Source: Moringa oleifera (Eukaryota; Streptophyta; Magnoliopsida; Brassicales; Moringaceae). From it: a DNA stretch of 64,000 nt. Under the pieces are notes generated by a model, which saw nothing but the letters and a program-made list of their open reading frames with translations, ran no database searches and was not told where the DNA came from. Shown here piece by piece: positions 24,439 through 36,877 of this stretch. Every line of letters begins with the position of its first letter. Position 1 is the first letter of the stretch. The stretch covers positions 3,911,001 to 3,975,000 of the forward strand of contig JAJFZO010000575.1 of NCBI GenBank assembly GCA_021397835.1, in the 5' to 3' direction. A program made the translations under genes and the position numbers.

Positions 24439-27400
24439 ATGAATTCTGGGAACCTGACAGCAATGCCGATACTATCACTAAAGAAGCCATTAACGCTTCT
24501 CTCCCTTCTTCTGCTGCTGCTTCTCAGCCTAGCAGAAGCTCGGGCGCCTTTTGCATGCGACCCGCGAAATGGGTTGACGAGGAACCTGCTCTTCTGCAGA
24601 GCGTCGCTGCCGATTCACGTCAGGGTGAGGGACCTCATCGGCCGTCTGACTCTGCAGGAGAAGACCAGGTTGCTCGTGAACAATGCGGCCGCTGTTCCCA
24701 GGCTGGGGATTCAAGGCTACGAGTGGTGGTCAGAAGCCCTCCATGGCGTCTCCAATGTGGGTTTCGGCGTCAAGTTCGGCGGAGCCTTCCCTGGAGCCAC
24801 TAGCTTCCCTCAAGTCATCACCACTGCAGCTTCCTTCAACCAGTCCTTGTGGGAACAAATCGGACGGGTAACCAACCATCTTTATTTACCCTTCTCTAGC
24901 ACATAATGACATTTTGTGTGTCACGAGTTCCAAGTATTAGAGTGCTCTTGTGTTGTCTGTCTCTTCTAAGCTATATATCTTTGCGTCTTTCTTGTTTTGT
25001 CTTAGTAACTGTAGAAGAAGCTGTAGCATCTATCAGAGCTGCTGCATGTGTCAGTCTCCTTACATGCAATGCTATTTATTTTATTTATTTTTTATATTAC
25101 ATAATATAACCCGTGACCAATATGACCCATAACCAAAGTCTGAAGTGGTGACCCGATTGATTTGGGACGAGCTGGTGTATGCAGGTGGTGTCCGATGAAG
25201 CAAGAGCAATGTACAACGGAGGAATGGCCGGCTTGACGTATTGGAGTCCTAACGTCAACATATTGCGTGACCCACGATGGGGTCGTGGTCAAGAAACTCC
25301 TGGCGAAGACCCTGTTTTGGCCGGAAAATATGCCACCAGCTACGTCCGGGGACTCCAGGGCGACGGTGCCGGCAACCGGCTAAAGGTGGCTGCCTGTTGC
25401 AAACATTACACAGCCTATGATCTTGATAACTGGAACGGCGTCGACCGCCTACATTTTAATGCCAGGGTGAGTCCGAGACTTGCTTTGCAAGGCTCATTTA
25501 TCTGAGGGGTGATACTGTAATATTCGTCCTGGATGAGGGGTAATATGGTAATATTAGAGGTGTTGTAGGTGAGCAAGCAAGACCTGGAGGACACATACGA
25601 CGTGCCATTCAAGGCCTGTGTTGTGGAAGGGAAAGTCGCGAGTGTGATGTGTTCGTACAATCAAGTGAACGGGAAGCCCACTTGTGCTGACCCTGATCTC
25701 CTCAAGAACACCATCCGTGGCCAATGGCGGCTCAATGGGTATGTATGTTTTAAACCGTCTATTCATGATTTGAGTTCCTCTCATCAGTTCTGATACGTAG
25801 TCTGATTAACTTTTGATGGGACCCAAATAGGTATATTGTGTCTGATTGCGACTCCGTTGAGGTTCTATTCAACAAGCAACACTACGCGCGGACCCCGGAA
25901 GAGGCAGCTGCTGAGACCATTAAAGCTGGTCAGGATAGGATTCCATCTTTGTTTTATTAGCCGTCTGATCATTTTGACAGCATCTCATGATCATTTTCCG
26001 ACTGGGTCCCTTTGTTTTAGGCCTGAGCTTGATAAGGGTCCACTTGTGCAGGTCTGGATATGGATTGCGGACCGTTCTTGGCGGTCTACACAGAACAGGC
26101 CATTGCTAGAGGACTGTTAACTGTGGGCGACGTCGACATGGCCTTGGCTAACACAATCACCGTCCAGATGAGGCTCGGGATGTTTGATGGCGAGCCATCA
26201 GCCCAGCCTTTCGGTAATCTTGGGCCAAGAGATGTGTGCTCTCCAGCCCACCAACAGCTAGCTCTGGAGGCTGCTCGCCAAGGCATCGTTCTTCTAAAAA
26301 AGGCCCGCGGGTCTCTCCCTTTATCCACCAGACGTCACCGGACTGTCGCAGTCATCGGACCAAATTCTGATGTTACCGTGACCATGATCGGAAACTACGC
26401 TGGAGTACCATGTGGTTACACAACTCCGTTGCAAGGGATATCAAGGTATGCAAGGACAATTCACCAGGCAGGGTGTCCTAATGTTGCTTGCAACGGGAAC
26501 CAGCAATTTGGAGCGGCTGAGGCTGCAGCTCGTCAGGCGGACGCAACAATCCTGGTAATGGGACTCGATCAATCGATAGAAGCAGAGACCAGAGACAGAA
26601 CTGGGCTCCTATTGCCTGGACACCAGCAGGAACTCGTGTCACGAGTGGCCACGGCTTCCAGGGGTCCAACAGTGTTGGTCTTGATGAGTGGTGGCCCTAT
26701 TGATGTCTCGTTTGCGAACAACGATCCTCGCGTTAGTGCCATTCTGTGGGCTGGTTATCCAGGCCAAGCTGGAGGAACCGCCATTGCTGATGTCTTGTTT
26801 GGAACAACTAATCCAGGTAGGTATCAGGTCCCTTTCCTTTCTACAATCTAACACTGTACAGGATTGCCATGAGATTGTTTACCCAAATGGGTTATTTTTC
26901 TCCAGGAGGAAAGCTGCCGATGACATGGTATCCGCAAGATTACTTGGCGAAGGTACCGATGACAAACATGGCTTTGAGGCCATCAGGAGCCTACCCTGGA
27001 AGAACTTACAGGTTCTACAAGGGTCCTGTAGTCTTCCCCTTCGGGTATGGCATCAGCTACACAACCTTTGCCCACAGCTTGGCACAAGCCCCCGTTCAGG
27101 TCTCCATACCCCTCGCTACCAGTCTGAACTCAACTCTCTCCAGCAGCGCCATCAGGTTGTCACATACCAACTGCGGCGCACTCTCATTAGGCCTACACAT
27201 TGACGTGAAGAACACCGGCGCCATGGACGGAACTCACACGCTGCTCGTGTTCTCTGCCCCTCCTGAAGGATCAAAATGGTCGTCAGGCAAGCAACTGGTA
27301 GGGTTTGAGAAAGTCCACGTTCCGGCAGGGTCTCAACGAAGAATCAAGGTTGATGTTCATGTCTGCAAGCACCTTAGCGTCGTCGACCAGTTCGGGATTC

Positions 27401-27492
27401 GAAGAATCCCAATGGGTGAACACAGCCTGCACATCGGTGACCTGAAACATTCTATCTCACTCCAAGCAACCTTGGACGAGATCAAGTCTTAG
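24439..27492 (+). CDS. BXL1: GH3 beta-D-xylosidase / alpha-L-arabinofuranosidase, BXL1 type
   Basis: Apoplastic glycoside hydrolase of family 3 that trims xylose and arabinose from xylan and arabinan during wall maturation. Exons 24439-24867, 25185-25466, 25569-25738, 25831-25928, 26052-26816 and 26906-27492 join to 776 residues, normal for the family. A hydrophobic signal peptide ([14 protein letters not shown]) follows a short N-tail; a second in-frame Met at 24463 is an equally possible start. The GH3 N-domain shows [46 protein letters not shown] and [11 protein letters not shown]. The nucleophile Asp is expected in GYIVSDCDS (about D299). The C-domain contains [19 protein letters not shown] and [17 protein letters not shown], followed by a fibronectin-like end. 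All key motifs are intact. Confidence 0.95.
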
Positions 27493-29120
27493 CAACTTTG
27501 AACAAATCTGACAACAGACATCGAAAGCCAAAGAAGGGTCTCTAGCAATTAAACATTATAAATCAATTATATATAATGGTGTGAGCTTTGTAAGATACTA
27601 AAGAACAGGTAGTGAGACTACGTGTTTGGAAGAAGATGAGAGATTAGTATGAACAATGTTCAGAGAAGGCCATAACTAAACCAGATTGAAGACTTCCTGG
27701 TTTTATTGCAGCCTTGTTATGCAAATGATATTATTGTAATAGTAAGTTTTAGCAATGTATAATTGTCAAATAAGATCAAAATTAATTTGCTCTTTCAACC
27801 AATTATTTCTCATTTCCATATAATTGAATCTCATTGGACTAAAGTTATAAGTCAGCGACTCAACTTTCCATTGTTTGGTCCAAATTTCTTTTCCAAACTT
27901 GGTTGGCTTTAAGATCAATTTGGAATTTGAATTGAATTTGAACGACACAAAACTCAGCTCGGATTAGAAAATTGCTTGAAATTGATCTGAAAATAACTCC
28001 ATTTAGTGGCCAATTAAACAATGTCTGAAATTAAAACCGTAGCTAGGAAAGGTAGATTATGCCCCCATCAATAACAACTTTGTTGTTGCCAATAAAAATC
28101 AGACACAAACGATAATTAAAGCTAGTTGACTTTGGAGTTTTAATTAAATAATATTTGTCGTATTCATGCTAATGTATGCATTGATTATATACAAAGTAAT
28201 TAGGTAGGAACATTGCTGTCCCTCTTTATTTTCCAAGGATCCGTTATTATTCTATGTTTCTCTTTGAAAAATATAAGCATTTATTTGTTTATTTATTTTT
28301 ATATTACATGATAAATTTTAAAAATATTTTTTATTGGAAAATTTAACAGATATTAAATCAATAAAAAATAATTTTTTAATCATATTTTGTTTTTTAAAAT
28401 TAAAAATTACCTTTATATGGAATACAACTTGTTGATTTGTTTCTTAATTTGTTATTATGTTAACATGAAACAATCCAACTGTGGTGAACTAAAAATGGTA
28501 CATGATCTTGTAGATTCTACAATTCCTTTACCATAATCATATCCTCAAATCTTTTTACTCTGTTAATTATTTATTATCAAATTACCACTAAAAAAGATTA
28601 AAAAAAAAATGACAATAATATGCACGCGGTGTGACAGATGGCCGTCGGTGAGGGTATGTTCTTTGGTTGGACAAGGGTGACCAATTGATGTTGATATCAT
28701 AACGGGCATAAATTTTTCAAAATAAAAGTTACAATAAAAATTTAAAAATAAGACACATGGGCACTTCTAATTAACACTCATAGACATCTTTATTAATTTA
28801 AAATTATTTATTTTTCCTTTTTTTTTGGCTTCCCCGCATCATAAAGTTATATGACACTACATTTTTTAATTCTTAGTCAAAGTTTAAAAAAAGTAGAAGA
28901 AAATTAAGAGAGCAAAATTTAAATCCTTAATTAGATATGTTGGCCAGATTAGTAAAGATGGTGTTAATTAGGATTGGATGAAACATTTCTGGTAGCCCAA
29001 CGCTCCTATGTTCACACTCAATGATCTGTTCGCTCTTTGTAAAGCCCTATTTGCTTAGCTTTTCTTGTTTCCATATATAATACGCATATTCTTATCACAA
29101 GCTCTCCCTCCATCCCTCCT

Positions 29121-29135
29121 CCCCCCCCCCCCCCC
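29121..29135. repeat. C15 homopolymer
   Basis: Fifteen consecutive C within a pyrimidine-rich leader region. Confidence 0.85.
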
Positions 29136-29223
29136 TCGCTTCCCTCTCTCTTCTTTTTATTGCTTTTCTCCTCCTTTCTCTTCCTTCGGCGTCTCTCCCT
29201 TTTCTCTTCTGCAAGGTAATGCC

Positions 29224-29229
<6 letters not shown>

Positions 29230-29255
<26 letters not shown>
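29230..29255. repeat. (CT)13 microsatellite in endosulfine gene leader
   Basis: Perfect CT run. A second, interrupted CT run lies at 29398-29422. Both are within 350 bp of the endosulfine start codon. Confidence 0.9.
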
Positions 29256-29551
29256 GGGTAATGCAGACAGACACACACTCAAGAACACGTAGTTTTTATT
29301 TGGAGTCCATTTGGGTTTGTGAGGCTGAAGTGTCCCCGCCATTCTGCAACATAACTGGTTTTCCCTGTTCAGTCTCAGCGCTTCTGCTTTGCTTGGTCTC
29401 TCTCTCTCGCTCTCTCTCTCTGTGCAAAACCACAGAAAGAACACACAAAATCTGAGATTTCTGTTTCTGGGTAATTTACTTTCGACTGGTCTGTTTCTCT
29501 GCTTATGAAAATTATTGATGACGGTGAGCGATTTTAACAGCAGAAGCTGAG

Positions 29552-30925
29552 ATGGCAGATTGCAACAGAGGCCAAGACTTCTACGCTTCCCATGATCATC
29601 AGGTACACCGAACTCCGAAATCTTAATTTTTCTTTTTCTTCTTTCCTTTTATTTTATTTTATTTACATTCCGTCTTAGAATATTAAAAATGAGATAAACA
29701 AGCACTCCCCGATGAATCTAGTTCGCTAGATTTTAGAGCCATCCTGATGATGATGACGACGACGACGACCTAAAGTTAAATTCTCACTGATGACAGAGTC
29801 AACCGTCATGATTGCTTCACTTAAGCAGACGTGTATAGCGTCCATACTGCACATGGCTTTACCGTAACACTCCTCACTCAACCGAGAAAGTTGTTATGCT
29901 TATACTCTCCCTCTAAATGTGGGCCCGATTGATATTCTTGTAAAGATCTTTGTTGGATATAAGGTCCAAACTGATTACACGTCATCCAGTAAAGCGGGGG
30001 GTCCAATCATCGAACGGCTCGTAATGTGCGGTCTTACCGTATATGCGATACACTAGCGTACAAACGAGACATCCTTCGAATGTCGGCAGTGGGTTTGCCC
30101 CCACGAACAGTACCACATACAGCTTCCAGAAGATCCAACTGTTAGTTGGGCTGTCAATTATCCGTGGACCTTTCTGCCCCTTGATTTTGTCTTTTCTTTG
30201 TTCTTAAATCTTTTTTTTATTGTTTTCTAATTTTTAAATAATAATTGATAACAACTATGTTATTTTATTTTTATAAATGTTCTCATCTTTAACACGTGAT
30301 TTAGTAAATTGCAATCATTGTAATAACCACAGGCATCAAAGAAATACGGAGGACTTGTGCCGAAGAAGAAACCTTTGATTTCCAAGGTAATACAAAAACC
30401 AACTATATATTATATCTTCTACGTTAAATATGCTAAAGAAACTTAATTTTGGACGCAGGATCATGAACGGGCCTTCTTCGATTCCGCAGATTGGGCCTTA
30501 TGTAAGGTAAATCACCCAATTCAATTCGTGAGGCTTTTACTTGCTATGTTTACGTGACGTCGTTTTATGAACTATTAACACTGACACGTGAAAGTGGAGC
30601 AGCAAGGTGCTGCCGTGAATCAGAAGTCAACCATAGCAATAGAGACTTTAAGGCCAAAACTGCAGGTGACAAAAGTTGACCGACTGTGTTTTGTTTATTT
30701 TAGTCAAATAATTTTGAATATGTTAATTACGTTTCTTAATTGATTGGGATGCAGAGAACGCCGCACCAGCAACTCCCGCCGAGAAGACCCACTTGTACAT
30801 CTGGTCAAGACAACCTGGTGAGTACCCAGAATCCAGATCTTACGCCATTGTGAAACTCATCTGTTAGAACGTTACAGATTATACTAATTCCGATTCGGCC
30901 ATTGATGTTGCAGGAAGAAGAGTAG
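29552..30925 (+). CDS. Endosulfine / ARPP-19 family protein
   Basis: A 96-residue protein of the endosulfine family. In animals and yeast these become inhibitors of PP2A-B55 when phosphorylated in the FDSGDY motif by Greatwall-type kinases. The gene has six short exons: 29552-29602, 30333-30386, 30459-30506, 30603-30665 (or from 30600), 30755-30817 and 30914-30925, all in phase 0. Exon 2 encodes KYGGLVPKKKPLISK and exon 3 encodes DHERAFFDSADWALCK, the plant form of the core, with FDSADW in place of FDSGDY. Exons 4-5 carry AIETLRPKLQRTPHQQLPPRR, and the last exon adds three Glu. No exon exceeds 70 nt, so the gene is invisible to a simple ORF scan. The Ser of FDS is kept, so regulation by phosphorylation is plausible but not shown. 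Confidence 0.88.
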
Positions 30926-31381
30926 ATTGATTAGTTCATAAAGATGTGGCTTCCATGTCTTCACATGTTTTTTATGTTCATGAAATGGCCAATTGGGCCT
31001 CCCATGTGTCATTCATTTAGCTTTTCAATAAAACCATTGCGAAATGTTTCAATGGCGTTCTGCAATTCAGTCCAGTAAGCCCTCCACCTATTGGGTCGGG
31101 CTTTTTGTTGGGTTATAAAGCCGAGTGCCAAAAGCCTATCATATTATTCAACGGTAGAAATGGCGTTGACCAAGCAATGTTGCTTATTCAGTTTAGGCCA
31201 CGTATCTGAGCTCCAAGCCCCGGGACATACAACATTCACTAATTTCAGACGCTTTTCCATTAGAAATTTTCAACGCGTACATGGTTGAAGTTTTCAGATG
31301 TTGCCATATTCTCGGGAAAATCTCTAACTTATTGCTTAATTATTTTTCTATCTAGAAAATCCACAATTAATGATTGATAAT
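30926..31381. other. Convergent 3' flanks
   Basis: About 450 bp between the convergent endosulfine and PRISE genes, probably both 3' UTRs. Nothing else is seen. Confidence 0.6.
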
Positions 31382-32512
31382 TTAGGGTATGATTTTCATA
31401 TCTTTGAGTCTGGCAACCCAGAAACCGATGCTTTTCAGAGTATCTGCGAACCCGAAGAACCCAAATTCGCGACTCTTGTTCATGCTGCTTACATGCTGGA
31501 AACCGAAGTGGTGCACCGCTTTAACTGCAGCAGGACAAGTGATTTCCTCCAGCTTCGTCTCGCACAGTCCATGTTCCTTCACGATGTCCTCCCAAACTTT
31601 TCCTTTCGCTTTCATTGTTCCCACGAAATCGAACTCTTCAGCATCGTCATCAACCGGCACGAATTCCACATCAAACACGTCGCACAGTACCTTCCAGAAG
31701 CTCTTCCACGTAAAAAAATCGCCGTTTGTGCAGTTAAACGCTTCGTTCTTGGCTTTGGGTGTCACTGCCGCCCATATCTGTTGCTCTGCCAGCACACGGG
31801 CGTCCGTGGCATCGCAGAAGTGCTCCCACGTGTACCGGGTGCCCGGGAACCGAAATGGCAAGCCCTCATGTCGACAGATGCTGGCATAAACAGCCAAGGT
31901 AAGCAGCAGGTTGTATATACTCCTAGCTGACGCGCCTATTATAATCGAAGAGCGGTGCACCGAGTAGGATATTGATGGCACCTGGGAGGCCAAGAGGTCC
32001 TCCAGCGCGTAGTAGAAATTCGGGTATGGTGCCCGGAGCATGTCCTCACGGAAGGGAGGCTCGTGGGGGATGCGGTGGTCCGATCCGCCAACCATAACCG
32101 GCGGACCCATGTAGTGTTTGGTTCCCGTTTGTAGAGTGATGTGCTTAAGCTGTGGAGTCAGGAATGATTTGAGCACGTTGAGCACGTTGGCTAACATGGA
32201 TTTGTTAACTTTGATATTCTCCTCTTCAGTTTCTCTGGCTTGGAGTGCGACCCAGAAGACATGGGTGATTTGGCCCGACACTGGGGAGAGCTTATCGCGA
32301 GTGTCATCGACGTTGGTTGCGTCAAAGGCGATGTAATCATCGACGACGGATGAGGGGAACCAGCTGGGCATTGGGCGCCGAGCAGCGCCATAGACTTTCC
32401 AGGGAGCGCCCAAAGCTGTGGGGCTTTTCAAGGCCTCTACCAAGCTGAGGCCCGCCATGCCCGTCACCCCAACGACTAGCGCCACTGAAGCTTCTGAGCT
32501 CTCGTGATTCAT
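31382..32512 (-). CDS. PRISE/VEP1-type NADPH reductase (progesterone 5-beta-reductase/iridoid synthase-like)
   Basis: Short-chain dehydrogenase of the PRISE family, which reduces activated C=C bonds of enones and in some plants acts in cardenolide or iridoid formation. One uninterrupted frame of 376 residues. The Rossmann motif GVTGMAG is at residues 15-21, the NADPH-binding ARRP at about 44-47, the conserved Lys lies in TGTKHYMGP and the catalytic Tyr in NFYYALED. Downstream hallmarks are RSSIIIGASARSIYN, TWEHFCDATDARVLAEQQIWAA, AFNCTNGDFFTWKSFWKVL and a C-terminal ADTLKSIGFWV. All catalytic residues are present. Many VEP1 genes have a small first exon with an MSWWWAGAIG-like start. Here the frame opens in place with MNHESSEASVALVVG and is intronless. 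The substrate is unknown. Confidence 0.93.
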   Translation of the reverse strand: MNHESSEASVALVVGVTGMAGLSLVEALKSPTALGAPWKVYGAARRPMPSWFPSSVVDDYIAFDATNVDDTRDKLSPVSGQITHVFWVALQARETEEENIKVNKSMLANVLNVLKSFLTPQLKHITLQTGTKHYMGPPVMVGGSDHRIPHEPPFREDMLRAPYPNFYYALEDLLASQVPSISYSVHRSSIIIGASARSIYNLLLTLAVYASICRHEGLPFRFPGTRYTWEHFCDATDARVLAEQQIWAAVTPKAKNEAFNCTNGDFFTWKSFWKVLCDVFDVEFVPVDDDAEEFDFVGTMKAKGKVWEDIVKEHGLCETKLEEITCPAAVKAVHHFGFQHVSSMNKSREFGFFGFADTLKSIGFWVARLKDMKIIP

Positions 32513-32513
32513 T

Positions 32514-32533
32514 CTCTCTCTCTCTCTCTCTCT
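32514..32533. repeat. (CT)n microsatellite next to PRISE start
   Basis: CT run (GA on the coding strand) immediately upstream of the PRISE start codon. Confidence 0.9.
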
Positions 32534-33500
32534 GTTCGTATCGGTAAGTAGAGAGGCAGGGAGAAAGGTCGCTGGCTGCTCACCCGTCGGTTCTTGTCTG
32601 TATTGTGGCTTTGGTGAGTGGAGTGGTTACAGCAAAAGTGGTCTTTTTCTATAGTGCGGTGGCTCGACGAGCGAGTCCAAAGTCGGCCTATAATGTTTTG
32701 TTTATCACGATGAAATAACTTCAATGATTTAAATATATATATATATATATAATAAAAATAAATAAATATGTTAATAGGGAACTTTTCTTTTTAGCTTTTT
32801 TGACAAAACCCTTTTAAAAATGTTCATTTTTATTATCTTTATTGTTATTGACTTTTCATATTATTTTTCAGATAAAATTTTTGGTTTGTTGCATTTGTAT
32901 TTATGCAAGATGTCATCAATTTAATAAATCGATACTTTTTAAAAAAGCAAACATTTTATTAGTTAAGTTTAAAATTATTTTATTAATAATTTAATATAAA
33001 TCATATCAATTTTAATACAAAATTATGATGCAGAAAAGTTATATAAAAATAACATGATAACATAAATATAAAAAAGATACACAAAATTTTAACAATAATT
33101 TAATATAAAATAATCAATTTTAATACAAAAACATTAGTGTGAAGGTTATACAAAAATCATACAATAATTTAAAAATAAAAAATTATGCAAAATTTCAATA
33201 ATAATTTAACTGGTTTTAATATAAAATATATTTTTTTTTACATAAAATATGACAATTTTAACTCAAAATTATGTAATTTTAACACAGAAAAACATAAACA
33301 TCAACCAAATATACATTTATGCAATTATCACAATAACATTAGTATATATATTTATTTCTATAAGAGCTTTTGAAAATAAATTAAAATTTTAAAATAATTA
33401 AATTATAAAAAATGATTATTAAACAAAAATCAAGTTGCTGCAGGCCACTGCCTTATCTCAATTGCCATTCCTAAATGGACAAGAAGATGCTGGAAAAAGG

Positions 33501-33550
33501 TGAACTCCATCCGATAAGACCCACCTTGAAATCTGGTCAAGATAACTTAA
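33501..33550 (+). pseudogene. Relic of endosulfine exon 5
   Basis: The stretch around AAGACCCACCTTGAAATCTG and the following GTCAAGATAAC closely matches exon 5 of the intact endosulfine gene at 30773-30817. About three quarters of the bases agree over roughly 45 positions. It stands alone in AT-rich DNA and no open frame surrounds it. Confidence 0.6.
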
Positions 33551-33847
33551 TTTATCTGTATTTTTGGCATAGGAGTGTATCTTTTTATTCAATTATTAAA
33601 TGTCACATTAAATCAAATCCTTTAAATTAAACCAATCAATCTCAACCCACGTTCAAATTAAGATGTGTTTTAGTCAAATCAATTTAAATTTAATCAAATA
33701 TATAATATAACTTATATTTTAAAATTAATTCTTACCAAAATCTAGTTCCATATGGCCTGAAAATCAGGAAGAACCCAAAACAATCAATTATATATATATA
33801 TATATATGTATATAATTTTTTTAGATCGTACAAAAATTTTCAGGGAG

Positions 33848-34180
33848 ATTTTATATTTTTTAATATAATATTATTTTTAAAACAAATATTTTAAAGTTTT
33901 TGAAAGTGCAAAAAATTTTGATAGAAGCATTTTCATACTTTTAACAAAAAATTATTTTTAAAAAATATATGTTTTAAATTTTTTGAGAAATATAAAAAAT
34001 ATAAAGTATTTTTGTATTTTATAATATAAAATTATTTTTATAAAATAAAAAAATGTTTTCAAGAGTAAAAAAATCTCAAGAGAGATGTTTCATGCTCTTT
34101 AATAAAAATGTTATTCTCAAAAAATAAAAAAATATATATTTTAAAATTGAGAGTATAAAAAAATCTCAACAAGAAAAAAT
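33848..34180. repeat. Degenerate tandem repeats
   Basis: Four or so diverged units of about 75-90 bp, each with a TTTT(C/G)ATA-type start, a central TTATTTTTAAAA-like block and an A-rich end. Unit starts are near 33848, 33936, 34009 and 34088. Low sequence complexity makes the limits uncertain. Confidence 0.4.
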
Positions 34181-36877
34181 TTTATTTTTAAAAAATATTT
34201 TATTTTATTTGAGATAATAAGAAATTTTTATATTTTTCTAACATATTTTTAAAAATAAATAAATAAAAGATATTTTGTTTGTATGGGCACAAATTCATTT
34301 TTATTTATAAGTAATGAAATTATAAAAGTCGAGATTATGACTTAAATTTAGATATTAAATATTAAATTTAGACATTGAAATTATTTATATCTTTTATATG
34401 ATATTGCTCTGCATCTTAATTTAGTATTAACACGTTATTGTATTTGCATTGACCATAAAAGTTATTAGTATTAAATTTAGAACATAAAATATACTTTAAT
34501 TTTATATAAAGTATATTTTTAATAAATAATTCAATATAAATATCATATTGCTATAAAAAATTATTTTATTAAAAATATTTCATCAATAACTTAAAACAAG
34601 ACTAATTTTAATATATAATTTTATTTTATTTAATTACGTAATATTTAAGTAGAAAACATATTGTAAAATTAGGTTGAAAAATCATTAACTTTAAAAAATT
34701 AATTTGAAAATATAATTTACTATAAAATATTTATTTGTTTAAAATTTTAATTAATTATGTTACTATAATAAATAAATCAGTTAATATTACGACAATTATT
34801 TATAAATAATATTGATCATATCAATTTAGTGTAAATGAGTTAAAAATAAAAAATTAATGTTAAAATATTTTTAAAAAAATTCGTTTAACACCGAAATGAT
34901 GTTAAATTTAGTGTGTGAGTTAGAAATAGCCTAATAGAAAATATATCACTTGTGCCTCACAAGTTCACCTCTCTTAAAAAAAATAAAAAAAAATAAAAAA
35001 AAGAGAGATCCTACTCTCACTCAAATTAAGTGCTTGATTGAAAATGTTGTTAAGGAACATAAGGTGAGCTCCTATATATATTAAATTCACTAATCTCACG
35101 TACCAATTTTGATGGTTTTCATTTAATTTTTTTTACTCTATGATCAATCTCATTAAAATTAATATTTTGTATACTTTTGTATTATTTTTTTATTTATTAT
35201 AACGAGATATAAATTAGATTACAATTAAAATAAATTTTAATTAATAGTCATATAATCTATCATCTATTTTTACGATCGTAAAAATAAGGCAACAAAATTT
35301 TCAATTTTGCAATCCATGATAAAAATAACAAAAATGGGGAACACTTTCCAGGGAAATGGGCTATTGTTTCCCCTCTATTCTCACATTTGTCTTGGACTAT
35401 AAATTTTAGTAAGACTAGGTGACTATGTTGTGATTCAAATTAATAAATTGAATCTTAGTCTTATATTTTTGAATTGAATCAAAATCTAGACTATGTCAAA
35501 TCTAATTTTAAATTAAAATTTTTTAAAGTTTGATTAAGATTTTTGTATTTTATGAACTGTAACGCAAAACCCATGATTTTAAAATTTTTTTATGAAAAAT
35601 AAAATTTAAAAAATAATATTTAATTATTTAGTCAATTAATATCACTAGTCTATGATTTTTGTTTTATAACAAAACTCAAATGTCTAATTATATTAATTTT
35701 AATATTTTTGAATCAATAATTATTTGATAAAATTTTTAAATTAATTTTTTTAAAAAAACTACACTAACTTTTAGGTCTATAGTTAAATTAAATCTTGAGC
35801 TGATTTTGAATTAAAACTTAACCAACATGAAACTTAAAAGTTCACCCAAGAAACTAGAATGCAAAATTGTAGTCACCTTAATTACACACAACACCTGTTA
35901 GCTTAATTAAAATAAAAAATAGTTGAATGTGCTTTTAAAACCAAAATTAACGTTATTTGGACTTTTAGATTAAATGTTAATAATTAAAGACATTAATCAC
36001 GTTGCATAACTAATAAGAAATAATGAATAGTTTACTTGTTCAAAGTTTTAATTTATGTGAATCAATTAAAATGTCAATTTGAAAACTCTAAATTTATCAA
36101 AACTTAAATAAATCACCACAAATAAAATTTTTTTATGTTTATAACATAAAATTAAAAAAATTTAAATGATATAATTTATGGTAAAGTAAACTAATAAAAA
36201 ATTTATTTTTTTTAATAAAATGTAATGTAGTTTGGTTTAAAAAGAATCTAAATTACATTTACCTATTTATAATTTTTTTAACAGTTCAAACCATCAATTT
36301 AAGAAATTGTTTGATTTGATTTGATCAAATTTTATGATTTTTTTACACCCTCAGTGAAGGTAGTTCTTATTATTTTAATGAATATACATATTTTTTTTAA
36401 GATTTATTTTATTTTTTAAAAAAATTAGATATTCTGATTTAAACTGTATTTATATTATCAAAAAATATAAATATATTTTTATAATTTATTGTATGAATAT
36501 AAAAAAGTAAAGCTTGTTTTACTAGTTAATTTATTAAATTATTATATATTATTTTTTAAAAAAAATCAACATAACTGATCAAGTTTATAAATGATTTGAT
36601 TCAAAAATGTAATATTGCTAACCGAATAACATATTGTAAAAGTTTTTATTTTTTAACTTTAAAATTTGTTAACATAATAAATTATAAATTAATTTTAAAA
36701 ATAGTTTAAAATTATATTTTCAATGGATCTTTATCCTTAAGATTAGTTATGATCAAAGAAAAACATAACTAAAAGATTTTGATCTATTCAAAAAATATTA
36801 GAATAAAAACAAATTGAATTATTAAAAAAAATTAAAAGTGAAATTAGGCTAAATTATTGCTTACTCTTACCTCAAGA

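Larger units (their letters stand above)
27493..29551. other. Intergenic BXL to endosulfine gene
   Basis: About 2 kb. BXL 3' UTR first, then AT-rich DNA (28260-28960) without coding signals, then a pyrimidine-rich leader (29100-29430) with C15 and two CT microsatellites that is probably the 5' UTR, perhaps with a leader intron, of the next gene. Confidence 0.55.

Noticed and set aside
14160..27492. Cell-wall gene cluster (CTL, BXL, later TBL)
   Set aside because: The genes are separated by unrelated ones, share no promoter and belong to dispersed families. Nearness looks coincidental.
29018..29455. Overlapping frames rich in Ser/Leu or Arg/Glu on both strands
   Set aside because: They are products of the CT/GA microsatellites in the leader of the endosulfine gene.
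31370..31930. Plus-strand frame of 186 codons
   Set aside because: It lies antisense to the PRISE gene and has no recognisable protein features.
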